This document shows, in pieces, positions 24,157 to 32,418 of a DNA stretch of 64,000 nucleotides. The DNA is from Leadbetterella sp. (GTDB taxonomy: Bacteria; Bacteroidota; Bacteroidia; Cytophagales; Spirosomataceae), in assembly GCA_019638185.1 (NCBI GenBank), contig JAHBUH010000006.1:62001-126000 (forward strand), given 5' to 3'. The notes beneath the pieces were generated by a model that was given only the letters and a program-made list of their open reading frames with translations, was not told where the DNA came from and searched no databases. Position numbers and translations under genes: made by a program. How positions within the stretch are numbered: the first letter of the stretch is position 1; every line of letters starts with the position of its first letter.

Positions 24157-26280
24157 ATGAAATATACACTTTACTTGTTAGTCATCTGTATTTTTCCGTA
24201 TGGCGCATATGCACAGGCGGTTATCAAGGGAAAAGTCACCGACAGAAGCGCCACTCCCCTGAGCGGCGTCAATGTCTTTATCAAAGGAACCATTGACGGC
24301 ACATCCACCGGTGAAAACGGCGAATTTTTACTGAAGACCCACATCACGGGTGATACTGTGCTGGTTTTCCGGTACGTTACCATGGAAGAAATACTGCTCC
24401 CCGTTCATATTGGTGAAGAAATGAAAGCGCTTACCGTGAAAATGAGGGAGAAACAAAACCAACTGGGTGAAGTGGTCATTTCTGCAGGAAATTTTGACGT
24501 GGGAGATAAAACCAGGGCCACCGTCATGAACACCATGGACGTGGAAACCACCGCCGGGGCCGATGGCGACATCATGGGAGCCCTGCGTACACTGCCCGGA
24601 ACACAGCAGATAGGGGAGAGTGGCCAGCTGTTTGTCCGGGGCGGCAGCGGCGATGAAACCAAAATCATGATGGACGGACTGGATATTCCCAACCCCTTCT
24701 TTGCGGGGGTGCCTGATGTAGCCCAGCGGAACCGTTTTTCGCCCCATCTCTTCAAAGGCATCGTATTCAATACCGGCGCTTATTCTGCCCAATATGGCGG
24801 AGCCCTGTCTTCGGTTCTGGCTTTGGAAACAAAAGACCACCCGTCTAAGCCGTCTACGGTGGTGGCACTTATCCCCTATGGCGGGCAGGTGGGGCACGAC
24901 TTCCTGGGCAAGGGCGTGTCGGGCGGATTTGATGTGGGCTATTCCAATTTTGGCCCTTATTATAAAATCATATCCCAAAACGTGGATTGGCTGAAAGCCC
25001 CTGAAAGCGGTATGATCACCGGGAATTTCCGGAAAGATACCCGGGGCAACGGCATGATCAAAGGATACGTCTACGGGAATTTACTACACCAGGCCATCCA
25101 CTACCCCGATGTGGAACAGCAGGGCAAGCCGTTTCCCTACCGGGTGAAAAATGCCAATGCCATCTCCCTCCTGACCTATACCCGTGACCTCTCCGAAACG
25201 TGGAAAATGTATGTCGGATATGGCTTAAATTTTAACAAAGACGATATTGAACACCGGAATATACCTGTAGAAACCACCTCCCTACAGCATCAGCTGAGAA
25301 CCACATTTAGCGGGCCTGTTACCACTTGGGCCCGGCTGAATACGGGGATAGAAGGGTTTTACCGGCAGATCACTACGGACAGCCTGCAAACTCCGGAATT
25401 CAGAGACAATGAAGCGGCCCTGTGGCTGGAAACCGATCTGTATGTGGGCCGTGACCTGATTATCCGGCCCGGAATCCGGGCAGAATATGACGAAGCCATC
25501 CGCCGGTCAGTTTTCCTGCCCCGATTATCGATGGCCTACCGCGCCGGCCGGTACGGCCAGATGAACCTTTCGGCAGGAGAATATGCGCAGAAGCCCCATT
25601 ACCTTTTCCTGGCAGAAAACCCGGGCCTGCACTTTACACAAGCCACGCACTACATGGCCAATTACCAGTACGGCCATCAGAAGCGGATCTTCCGGGCAGA
25701 AGCCTATTACAAAAATTACCGGCAGCTGCTCACCACCATACCCGCACCGGGAAATAACGGCAACGGCTATGCTGGCGGAGTAGACATTTTCTGGCGGGAT
25801 GCCCGGTCCGTAAGAGGATTTGATTACTGGGTTTCCTATACCTGGCTGCAAACCGAACGGCAGTTTATGAATTACCCCGTGCGGGCTACGCCCACGTTCG
25901 CCTCCCCGCATACGGCCCACTTTGTGGTCAAGTATTTCTTTGAGCGCATCGGGCTTTTTACCGGTGGTTCCTATACCGTAGCGGCGGGCAGACCCTACTA
26001 TAACCCGAATAACCCGGAATTTTTAGCCGACAGAACGCCGGTCTATCACAATCTTAATTTTAATGTGGCCCTGTTACGCCGCTGGGGAAAGACATTTAAT
26101 ACCTTTGTGCTGGCCATCAATAACCTGGCCGGAAACGAGCAGATTTTCAATTACCGGTATTCCTCCGACGGCAGCTACCGGATGCCCGTAACCCTGCCGT
26201 ATCAGCGCAGTTTTATGCTGGGGTGGTTTATCAGCATCGGCCAGGACAGGTCAGGAGAAATTTTAGAACAATTACCTTGA
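24157..26280 (+). CDS. TonB-dependent receptor with CarboxypepD_reg-like N-terminus
   Basis: 707 residues from the Met at 24157, which starts a clean signal peptide (MKYTLYLLVICIFPYGAYA); the open frame upstream is intergenic repeat. A carboxypeptidase-regulatory-like domain (IKGKVTDRSATPLSGVNVFIKG, 22-100) precedes a plug with GALRTLPGTQQIGESGQLFVRGG and MMDGLDIPNPF, then a beta-barrel ending FMLGWFISIG. Members move large or scarce ligands across the outer membrane using TonB energy. It is on the same strand as the siderophore reductase group and followed by a TPR-like protein; a second siderophore or metal receptor is likely by context but unproven. Confidence 0.88.
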   Translation: MKYTLYLLVICIFPYGAYAQAVIKGKVTDRSATPLSGVNVFIKGTIDGTSTGENGEFLLKTHITGDTVLVFRYVTMEEILLPVHIGEEMKALTVKMREKQNQLGEVVISAGNFDVGDKTRATVMNTMDVETTAGADGDIMGALRTLPGTQQIGESGQLFVRGGSGDETKIMMDGLDIPNPFFAGVPDVAQRNRFSPHLFKGIVFNTGAYSAQYGGALSSVLALETKDHPSKPSTVVALIPYGGQVGHDFLGKGVSGGFDVGYSNFGPYYKIISQNVDWLKAPESGMITGNFRKDTRGNGMIKGYVYGNLLHQAIHYPDVEQQGKPFPYRVKNANAISLLTYTRDLSETWKMYVGYGLNFNKDDIEHRNIPVETTSLQHQLRTTFSGPVTTWARLNTGIEGFYRQITTDSLQTPEFRDNEAALWLETDLYVGRDLIIRPGIRAEYDEAIRRSVFLPRLSMAYRAGRYGQMNLSAGEYAQKPHYLFLAENPGLHFTQATHYMANYQYGHQKRIFRAEAYYKNYRQLLTTIPAPGNNGNGYAGGVDIFWRDARSVRGFDYWVSYTWLQTERQFMNYPVRATPTFASPHTAHFVVKYFFERIGLFTGGSYTVAAGRPYYNPNNPEFLADRTPVYHNLNFNVALLRRWGKTFNTFVLAINNLAGNEQIFNYRYSSDGSYRMPVTLPYQRSFMLGWFISIGQDRSGEILEQLP

Positions 26281-26294
26281 TTAAGAGTTATGAG

Positions 26295-26354
26295 CTCACA
26301 GCTCAAGTCTCATAGCGATCCGCCGCTGCGGCTTACAGCTAAATATTTATACAT
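26295..26354 (+). repeat. intergenic repeat directly before a start codon, copy 2
   Basis: Second copy of the 24099 element, again ending exactly at an ATG (26355). TATGAG at 26289-26294 and CTCATA at 26310-26315 can pair as a hairpin at its left end. Confidence 0.75.
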
Positions 26355-26990
26355 ATGAAAACAATTATTATCCTTATTTTATCATTCAGCATCACCGCGG
26401 CCTATGCCCAGAGCCCGTATGAAAAGATGATCACCGAGCGGGTAGCTGAACTGGATACGGCACGCACAAGTCGTACTTTGCAGCGGCTGGCCAATGATTT
26501 TGAGCGGATCGCCCTGGCCGATGAAAAAAACTGGCTGGCCCATTATTATACGGCTTACTCCTACGTTCGGCTGGCTTATTCCATAAAAGGAGACCAGATA
26601 GACGTGTACTGTAACCAGGCCGAAACCTACCTGAAAACCGCAGAGAAATTACAGCCCAAAAACTCGGAGATCCTGGCCCTATACGCCTATCTCTACGGTG
26701 CCAAAGTAAACGTAAGCCCCATGTTAAGAGGAGCATCGATGGGTAAAAAGAGCGCCGGCTACACAGACCTCGCCATAGAGGCTGACCCGGAAAATCCCCG
26801 CCCGTACCTCATCCGGGCCATGGGCATTTATCATACCCCTAGAGCCTTTGGCGGCGGTGCTGAAAAAGCCGTTCCTTACCTGGAAAAGGCATTGGGTAAA
26901 TATAAGACGTTTACCCCGGCTTCTAAGAATGCGCCACGGTGGGGAAAGGCCTATGCGGAGCAGTTGCTGAGAGAAAGCCTTAAGAAATAA
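26355..26990 (+). CDS. periplasmic TPR-like protein, unknown function
   Basis: 211 residues with signal peptide MKTIIILILSFSITAAYAQ. The mature protein is entirely helical with TPR-like features: NWLAHYYTAYSYVRLAY, AETYLKTAEKLQPKNSEILALYAYLYG, then YTDLAIEADPENPRPYLIRAMGIYHTP. It may scaffold or interact with the TonB receptor encoded 75 nt upstream; both genes carry the same repeat in front of their start codons. No catalytic motif is seen. Confidence 0.7.
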   Translation: MKTIIILILSFSITAAYAQSPYEKMITERVAELDTARTSRTLQRLANDFERIALADEKNWLAHYYTAYSYVRLAYSIKGDQIDVYCNQAETYLKTAEKLQPKNSEILALYAYLYGAKVNVSPMLRGASMGKKSAGYTDLAIEADPENPRPYLIRAMGIYHTPRAFGGGAEKAVPYLEKALGKYKTFTPASKNAPRWGKAYAEQLLRESLKK

Positions 26991-27002
26991 AACAAACGCA
27001 GA

Positions 27003-27731
27003 TCAGTCGCATTTCCCGTCAGGGGTGCAGACCTGCCCTTCAATTACCTCTAGTTGGGGTTCGGGGTGGTCTTTCTGCCATTCGGAAAATGACTTCTCCA
27101 GGGTTTGCAGAAAGAGTTCGGCGGGTTGGGCACCGGAAACGGCATATTTACGGTTAAATACGAAAAACGGCACACCCGTAACGCCCAGTTGCCGGGCCTC
27201 CTGTATGTCCTGGTTTACCCGGTAAGCGTACTCGTCGTCGGTAAAAGCCGCCTGCAGTTCGCTTTCATCCAGGCCGGCTTCTTTGCCCAGCTGAGTCAGG
27301 GTGCTTATGTCGGCTACGTTTTTGCTTTCGGTAAAAAAGGCGCGGAACAACCTCTCTTCCATGGCGTCGCCCAGTCCTTTTGTTTTGGCAAACTGTATCA
27401 GCCGGTGGGCTTTCATGGAATTAACGGTTACCGAATTATACAAATCGTATTCCAGGCCTACCTCTTTTGCATACCGGGTAACGTTTTCCAGCATTCCTTT
27501 TACCTGCTCCGCATCCATTCCCTTGCGTTTAACCAGGTAGTCGAGGTGGGTTTCGGTGGCCGTTTCAGGAGCCGAAGGATCAAGCTGGAAGCTTTTCCAG
27601 ACAATTTCCACGCGACTGCTGCCGGCAAATTTTTCCAATGCCGCCTCGTACTGGCGTTTGCCGATATAGCAAAACGGGCACATAATGTCACTCCATACTT
27701 CCACTTTCATTTTAGGTGCTACCGGTTCCAT
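27003..27731 (-). CDS. DsbA-family oxidoreductase, FrnE-like
   Basis: 242 residues, no signal peptide, so cytoplasmic. MKVEVWSDIMCPFCYIGKRQYEAAL has the thioredoxin-fold CPFC active site near the N-terminus; the helical insertion (about 60-150) and the cis-Pro segment GVTGVPFFVFNRKYAVSGAQ identify the DsbA/FrnE (2-hydroxychromene-2-carboxylate isomerase-like) family. A C-terminal CTPDGKC pair of cysteines is an extension seen in FrnE proteins linked to oxidative-stress tolerance. Starts at 27731 and 27710 are both possible; the second gives the usual family N-terminus. It converges on the TPR-like gene with a 12-nt gap, so it is not part of that operon. Confidence 0.88.
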   Translation of the reverse strand: MEPVAPKMKVEVWSDIMCPFCYIGKRQYEAALEKFAGSSRVEIVWKSFQLDPSAPETATETHLDYLVKRKGMDAEQVKGMLENVTRYAKEVGLEYDLYNSVTVNSMKAHRLIQFAKTKGLGDAMEERLFRAFFTESKNVADISTLTQLGKEAGLDESELQAAFTDDEYAYRVNQDIQEARQLGVTGVPFFVFNRKYAVSGAQPAELFLQTLEKSFSEWQKDHPEPQLEVIEGQVCTPDGKCD

Positions 27732-27931
27732 GTCTTAAAATTTATGTTCATTACTGCTTACATAAATAACACCGGAACAAAGGAAATCATTCAAGTCCTC
27801 TTAAAAAGCCTTCCCGGGCAATGATAAGCAGATACCAGCATCCTGATCTGTTCGTTAATAAACATAATATGTATAACTACCCGTATGCCGTTTGAAACGA
27901 TTGCGTTAATGAATTACAGAACCGGCCGGAA

Positions 27932-28750
27932 TTATACCAGCTTAACGATGGGCTGACTTAAGCCGTTGACCTCGTTTTTGATAATGGAATATTTGTCCAG
28001 GGTGGAGAGCAGCTTGGTTAAAGTCTTAAAACCGTAGGTCCTGGAATCAAAAGAAGGCTCTATTTTCCGGATATTTAAACCTACCTGAGATACAAGAGCC
28101 TGGTCATCTTCATTGGCCGAAATCTGGAAAGCACGGTCAATAAGATTTAAGTCCAGTTCCGGGAATTTCCGGGAGGGCTCCTCCGGCTGTGGTTTAGCCG
28201 CTTCTGTTTTTTGCTTCTCTTGATTTTTAACCCCCTTCTCTTTACCGGCAGCCGGTGTTTTCGGCTTTTTTGTTGTTTTTGAAACCGCCTTTTCTTCCTT
28301 TACCACCGTACTTTCTTCACTGGTCAGGTTTTCGGTAAAGGTGAATATCTCGCAGGAATTTACAAAGGCTATGGGGGTGGTTCTTTTCCCGATTCCCATG
28401 ACAAATAAACCTTCTTCCCGTATTCTTTTGGCTAAACCGGTATAATCACTGTCGCTTGAAACGATACAGAACCCCTCCATATTTCCCGCATAGAGAATAT
28501 CCATTGCATCAATAATCAGGGAGCTGTCCGTGGAGTTCTTTCCTGTAGTGTAGGAGAACTTCTGAATAGGGCTGATGGAATATTGATTTATTTTTTCTTT
28601 CCAGCTGTTCATGTGGGGATTGGTCCAATCGCCGTAAACCCGCCGGATAGTAGCTTTCCCGTAAACAGAAACTTCTTCTATGATCTCCTTAATGAGCTTT
28701 GCCTGGGCGTTATCCCCATCAATTAATACAGCAATATTGAATTTGTTCAT
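27932..28750 (-). CDS. NYN (PIN-like) RNase domain protein with C-terminal OST-HTH/LOTUS domain
   Basis: 272 residues. Residues 1-140 form an NYN/LabA-like domain with acidic residues in place for metal-dependent RNA cleavage: LIDGDNAQ (start), DSSLIIDAMDIL (middle) and VSSDSDYTGLAKRI. A low-complexity Lys/Glu/Pro linker follows (about 145-195), then an OST-HTH/LOTUS domain (IDRAFQISANEDD … GFKTLTKLLSTLDKYSI), a fold that binds RNA, often G-rich or dsRNA. The combination implies an RNA-targeting nuclease or RNA-binding regulator; the target is unknown. The next gene upstream encodes an RRM RNA-binding protein on the same strand, but a terminator separates them. Confidence 0.88.
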   Translation of the reverse strand: MNKFNIAVLIDGDNAQAKLIKEIIEEVSVYGKATIRRVYGDWTNPHMNSWKEKINQYSISPIQKFSYTTGKNSTDSSLIIDAMDILYAGNMEGFCIVSSDSDYTGLAKRIREEGLFVMGIGKRTTPIAFVNSCEIFTFTENLTSEESTVVKEEKAVSKTTKKPKTPAAGKEKGVKNQEKQKTEAAKPQPEEPSRKFPELDLNLIDRAFQISANEDDQALVSQVGLNIRKIEPSFDSRTYGFKTLTKLLSTLDKYSIIKNEVNGLSQPIVKLV

Positions 28751-28795
28751 TGGATAAACCGGGATAAAGTGATAAATTCCGAGGCTAAAATAAAA

Positions 28796-28822
28796 AATCC
28801 CCGGTTACTATAACCAGGGATT
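28796..28822 (-). terminator. rho-independent terminator of the RRM gene
   Basis: Stem AATCCC-C-GGTTA with TAACC-A-GGGATT (one mismatch) and a 3-nt loop. On the minus strand it is followed by TTTTTTATTTT. Confidence 0.75.
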
Positions 28823-28852
28823 CTTTAAAAAGATCTTATAAGACTATTGGTC

Positions 28853-29143
28853 TCAATATCTGCTTCTGTTAGAATAAGAATTATTGCTTCTTTCTCTGGA
28901 GCCTCTTTCTTCAGCTTGCTTCACCACGATAGTTCTTCCGTCCAGCTCGCTTTCGTTTAACTCGGCAATAGCTGCAGATGCCTCCGAGTGGTCACCCATT
29001 TCCACAAAACCAAAACCTTTTGATTTTCCGGTGTAATTGTCCATAATTACTTTCGCAGAATCAACTGATCCATACGTTTCAAATGCTTCTCTCAGGCCTT
29101 CATCGTCCGTGTTGAAGCTCAACTTCGCTACAAAAATGTTCAT
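28853..29143 (-). CDS. RRM-domain RNA-binding protein
   Basis: 96 residues: a single RNA-recognition motif with RNP2 MNIFVAKLSF and RNP1 KSKGFGFVEM, then a short Arg/Gly/Ser/Tyr-rich tail (ERGSRERSNNSYSNRSRY). This is the glycine-rich cyanobacterial/Bacteroidota Rbp type, thought to bind single-stranded RNA as a chaperone, often cold- or stress-induced. A long leader of about 110 nt precedes the start (see the promoter at 29260), which would suit post-transcriptional control. It is bounded by its own terminator. Confidence 0.95.
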   Translation of the reverse strand: MNIFVAKLSFNTDDEGLREAFETYGSVDSAKVIMDNYTGKSKGFGFVEMGDHSEASAAIAELNESELDGRTIVVKQAEERGSRERSNNSYSNRSRY

Positions 29144-29259
29144 AATACAAATAAAAAAATAATTAAAAAAATCAGAGTAGCTCTATTTGACAGGATTTGA
29201 AAATATAATTCAGAAGAAAAATCTTGAAAAGCTATAAACGAAATACTCTATTAACTCCA

Positions 29260-29267
29260 CAAAGGTA
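29260..29267 (-). promoter_or_regulatory. candidate -7 element of the RRM gene (TACCTTTG)
   Basis: TAnnTTTG match on the minus strand giving a predicted 5' leader of roughly 110 nt, A/T-rich, before the RRM start at 29143. The -33 region has TTATGTG rather than a perfect TTG. Confidence 0.45.
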
Positions 29268-29369
29268 CGAAGTAAGTTTCACATAAACTACTTTATTCCA
29301 ATATATTATCCGGGGGATAAAAAAGGCTGGATTATAACGAATGGTGAACGGGAGTATAAATTTTGACTA

Positions 29370-29478
29370 TTAATTCAATTTCCTGTATTCAACAGGGGTT
29401 ATACCTGTCTTTTGCTTGAAAAAACGGGTAAAATGCGGAGGATATTTATATTGTGCTGAAATTGAGAATCTTGTCCAT
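29370..29478 (-). pseudogene. 3' remnant of an AraC-family regulator gene
   Basis: Reading the minus strand into the TAA at 29372-29370 gives YKYPPHFTRFFKQKTG followed by ITPVEYRKLN, an unmistakable end of an AraC helix-turn-helix domain. Upstream of it only a few residues resemble the family and only in another frame (DKILNFS), after which the similarity stops. The rest of the gene is gone. The orientation, divergent from the SDR fragment at 29609, is a common pairing in Bacteroidota. Confidence 0.7.
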
Positions 29479-29608
29479 AGCATAAATGCTTAAATATTAC
29501 AGTGCAAATTTATTCAAACATTTACCCGATTACTTATAAATCAGTGATTTTGGCAGGTAATACCGTGATTGATATAAGTAGGGAGTTAATAATAACCCTC
29601 AATTTTGT

Positions 29609-29797
29609 ATGAAAAATAAGCAAGTGAGTAAAACTATGAGTACAATTCAAAAAGTATGGTACGTTACAGGAGCAAATAAAGGTATTGGTTCTGCCATTGT
29701 GAAAGAAGCGTTAGCACTAGGCAAATACCCGTTTTACCGGGTACTTCTAAATTTTATAAGGCCGGTTTGGCTCATTGAGATGCAACATATAACTTGA
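29609..29797 (+). pseudogene. 5' remnant of a short-chain dehydrogenase (SDR) gene
   Basis: The frame begins MKNKQVSKTMSTIQKVWYV and continues VTGANKGIGSAIVKEALALG, the Rossmann-fold nucleotide-binding start of an SDR enzyme (TGxxxGIG). After about residue 44 the similarity ends and the frame runs through unrelated sequence to a stop. About 200 residues of a normal SDR are missing. A small hairpin (TACCCG/CGGGTA) sits at the break point near 29725-29742. Confidence 0.7.
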
Positions 29798-29818
29798 AGG
29801 CTTTAAGCTGGTAGCATT

Positions 29819-30427
29819 ATGAGAACCACTCGGGCAAGAGAGGAAGAGACTACTTCTGTAAATACTTCGGAACTAAGTCTCCGTCAGATTCGTAATCTTA
29901 TTCCCCGGAAGCTTTATAAGTATAATTCAGTAACAGACTATTTCCTGAAAGGTCTGGAAGCACATTCGTTATGGTTTTCTTCACCCCTGGACTTTAATGA
30001 CCCCTTTGATTGCAAGGTCAATCTGTATTATGGCAGGAAGAAGAAAGAAATAGCTCATAACCTTCTAAAAATTCTAACCCCTGAAAGATCTGCCGGGATT
30101 CTGGAAGACGAAGACCTCTTGAGAAAATTACTCTCCAAGCCTCGTGCATTGGAAGATGTTCTGAATAAGATCAGTCATTATACTTTCGGGGAAAAATTAG
30201 GAGTTTGCTGTTTTTCGGAGCGCAAGGACCATATTTTGATGTGGTCGCATTATGCTGCCAATCATTCGGGGGTATGCCTCCAATTTAATACCGCCAGAAG
30301 GGGTATCATTCATGATTCAATACACCAACAAAAGACATCGAAAGAATTGATGCCATTGTCAAGTATAATGGCTTCCCGGAATTGCAGTACTACAGGACAG
30401 AGATGGATAGTAAAGATTATTTATTGA
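29819..30427 (+). CDS. DUF2971-family protein with an altered C-terminus
   Basis: 202 residues. RKLYKYNSVTDYFLKGLEAHSLWFSSPLDFNDPFDCK, written here only as its parts LYKYNS, LWFSSP and FNDPFD, is the DUF2971 N-terminal signature, and MWSHYAANHSGVCLQF is the conserved C-terminal block. Beyond about residue 165 the protein loses family character (HDSIHQQKTS). In another frame the DNA there encodes a credible, unrelated C-terminal tail (DAIVKYNGFPELQYY … LLRIRKI stop). The gene therefore looks fused at about 30320 to the end of another gene, or frameshifted. DUF2971 proteins often travel in defence or mobile regions; their activity is unknown. It may be non-functional. Confidence 0.6.
   Translation: MRTTRAREEETTSVNTSELSLRQIRNLIPRKLYKYNSVTDYFLKGLEAHSLWFSSPLDFNDPFDCKVNLYYGRKKKEIAHNLLKILTPERSAGILEDEDLLRKLLSKPRALEDVLNKISHYTFGEKLGVCCFSERKDHILMWSHYAANHSGVCLQFNTARRGIIHDSIHQQKTSKELMPLSSIMASRNCSTTGQRWIVKIIY
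29837..29849 (+). other. 13-nt copy of the tRNA-Ser 3' end (candidate att remnant)
   Basis: AGAGAGGAAGAGA occurs here and at 47763-47775, the 3' end of tRNA-Ser, in the same orientation. Between the copies lie the graveyard and the PUL. The match is short and purine-rich, so chance is not excluded. Confidence 0.3.
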
Positions 30428-30430
30428 GGA

Positions 30431-30724
30431 TCAGGAAAATATAGTTCGGCCATAAAAGTATAATGGTGGGTAAAATGTGGTAATCATTATTAACTGGAGA
30501 GCAAGGCATGTGTCAACCTGTTTATTAAAATTTGCTTTTGGTGTATAAAAGGTGCCAAACACCGGGCCCGAAATATTGAACAGCTTATTATTGCCCGAAG
30601 ATTCCTGGCTACGCATTTCAAACTGCTTTTTAGTAATCGAAATATCCTCAAACCCTAAATCCGGCTTTTTATAAAAATCAAGAAACGCATGTCGGGTCAG
30701 TTTGTTTTCCCATAAATCAAAAGC
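30431..30724 (-). pseudogene. gene fragment of unknown family
   Basis: A 98-codon open stretch on the minus strand reads LTRHAFLDFYKKPDLGFED, ISITKKQFEMRSQ and LFNISGPVFGTFYTP, with amino-acid composition like a real protein, but an in-frame TAG at 30727-30725 cuts it from anything upstream and no plausible start fits the first part. The last third looks random. I do not recognise the family. It fills most of the 378-nt gap between the DUF2971 gene and the AtuA-like gene; the rest of that gap is A/T-rich and holds nothing else I can identify. Confidence 0.35.
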
Positions 30725-30805
30725 CTATTTCATCTGGGAAGAAATTATTATAAATTGATACAGAGATGTATTAAAGCAATTCCCTTTTTATATTTCCTGG
30801 TCATC

Positions 30806-31108
30806 CTATATCTCCATTTCAAGCAATAAAGAGCTAAGACACTTTCCGTGCGGATCAAGAGACAACGAGGTAGTTACCCCGCCAGAAAGAGCTTCTTCGC
30901 ATACAAACAGCAGGCTTTTGATATTATCCAATTCATAACGTATGATGTCTCCCTGTAAAAAAGACCATAAATGTTCTCGTACTTTTTCAACAGTGACTTT
31001 TTCGCATATCAACGGATAGTCTTCTTCATTAAAAGGAATTAATGATAGGGTAGATGTATTGCCCTTATCTCCCGCTCTGCTATGAGCCAAATAGTATAAT
31101 TTTGTCAT
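30806..31108 (-). CDS. AtuA-like small ferredoxin-fold protein
   Basis: 100 residues. The N-terminus KLYYLAHSRAGDKGN carries the AHSRAGDKGN signature of the AtuA-like ferredoxin-fold domain, which in some organisms is fused to the C-terminus of AtuA and in others is a separate small subunit. Its ATG overlaps the AtuA stop by 4 nt, so the two chains are produced together and probably form one enzyme. Last gene of the long minus-strand operon that starts with susC. The reaction catalysed is not established for this branch. Confidence 0.85.
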   Translation of the reverse strand: MTKLYYLAHSRAGDKGNTSTLSLIPFNEEDYPLICEKVTVEKVREHLWSFLQGDIIRYELDNIKSLLFVCEEALSGGVTTSLSLDPHGKCLSSLLLEMEI

Positions 31109-32418
31109 ACTAAGGTTACTTTAAAGGGTACATTATCTTTTTCCATGAAAACCGAATGAATACCTATAACTTCTTTGCAATACTTTCTGCAGCCACCACC
31201 ACCGGCAGGCCCGTTGGTATAAAGTGCTTCCACTTCTTCTCCAATCCGCTGAGCGGCAGCCTTTGAAGTACATTTTGCCGCCACTCTTAATCTTACATCA
31301 TAAGGGAAACTCCTTACATTCAATTTATCTTCGTTGATAGAATTCAGCCCGATCAGGTCGTAGCGTATTTCCTGCACTTCATCTGATTTTAATCTCTCCT
31401 CCAGGATAGTAATAGCAAGTTTTGAGCGGTCTACAGCGTCATAGCCCGCATAGGATATTTCACCCTCTCCGAGATAATATGCTTTATAACCCACACTCAC
31501 CTTTAGCAGATTGCCGGCTTCTGTCCCTGTACCATCCGTTACTAAAACCTCATCTTTTCCGAGTTCTTTCAATCTCACTTTCGTAAAATCTGCAATAACA
31601 TCCGGAGTTGCGTACCGGTGCGGATTAAGTACTTCATACAGTAATTGCTCCTTCACTGTTCTCAGGTTAAGACTCCCACCGGTTCCGGCAACTTTAGTGA
31701 GAACGGCCGTTCCGTTTTTACTTACTTCTGCTATCGGGAAGCCCAGGTTGGCAGGATTAGAAACCTGTTTTCCGGCAACATCCATAAAGTATCCACCTGT
31801 TAACTGGCCTCCGCATTCCAATAAATGACCTATAACAGTCCCCTGTCCTAACTGTTCAGCAAGGGTCCAGCCGAATTCAAACACCATAGGAGCTAAAAAC
31901 AGGGATGGATCTGCTACCCTGCCGGTAATTATAATATCGGCATCTGCTGCCAAAGCTTCCAGAATTCCCTCTATTCCTAAATATGCATTTGCAGAAACCA
32001 GAATGCCTGACTCTGAAATGGTCCTGTTGTTTTCAATTACCTTTTCATTTCCCGTAATCGAACTTAAAACATCATCTCCGGTCAGGGCAGCAACTTTAAA
32101 ATTAAAACCCTGTTTCAAACACAACTCTTTAACTTTCCGGGCAGCGGCAAGAGGGTTAGCAGCTCCCATATTTGTAATTAATGTGATTTTTCTCCTGGCC
32201 AGAAAAGGCAAAAGCGAATTTATCCTCCTTTCTAAAAACGGGTCATAACCCAGCTCCGGATTGATTTGCTTTTGTTGCTGAGCCAGAGCAATTGTTCTCT
32301 CGGCCAGACATTCCAGAACCAGGTAATCCAACTGTCCTTTCTCTGCCAAAATAACAGCGGGCTCAAACCTGTCTCCAGAAAAACCCGCTCCGCACCCTAT
32401 TCTAATCGTATCTTTCAT
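31105..32418 (-). CDS. AtuA-family (DUF1446) acyclic terpene utilisation-like protein
   Basis: 437 residues, no signal peptide. IRIGCGAGFSGDRFEPA at the N-terminus, YLVLECLAERTI, ITNMGAANP and the later GRVADPSLFLAP, TGTEAG and GPAGGGG segments are typical of DUF1446/AtuA proteins. The founding member lies in the Pseudomonas citronellol/geraniol pathway, but most homologues sit beside organic-acid transporters and their reaction is unknown. Here the ATG directly abuts the stop of the CitMHS transporter gene and the stop overlaps the AtuA-like gene, forming a three-gene block at the end of the PUL. I infer catabolism of an imported organic acid. Confidence 0.87.
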   Translation of the reverse strand: MKDTIRIGCGAGFSGDRFEPAVILAEKGQLDYLVLECLAERTIALAQQQKQINPELGYDPFLERRINSLLPFLARRKITLITNMGAANPLAAARKVKELCLKQGFNFKVAALTGDDVLSSITGNEKVIENNRTISESGILVSANAYLGIEGILEALAADADIIITGRVADPSLFLAPMVFEFGWTLAEQLGQGTVIGHLLECGGQLTGGYFMDVAGKQVSNPANLGFPIAEVSKNGTAVLTKVAGTGGSLNLRTVKEQLLYEVLNPHRYATPDVIADFTKVRLKELGKDEVLVTDGTGTEAGNLLKVSVGYKAYYLGEGEISYAGYDAVDRSKLAITILEERLKSDEVQEIRYDLIGLNSINEDKLNVRSFPYDVRLRVAAKCTSKAAAQRIGEEVEALYTNGPAGGGGCRKYCKEVIGIHSVFMEKDNVPFKVTLV

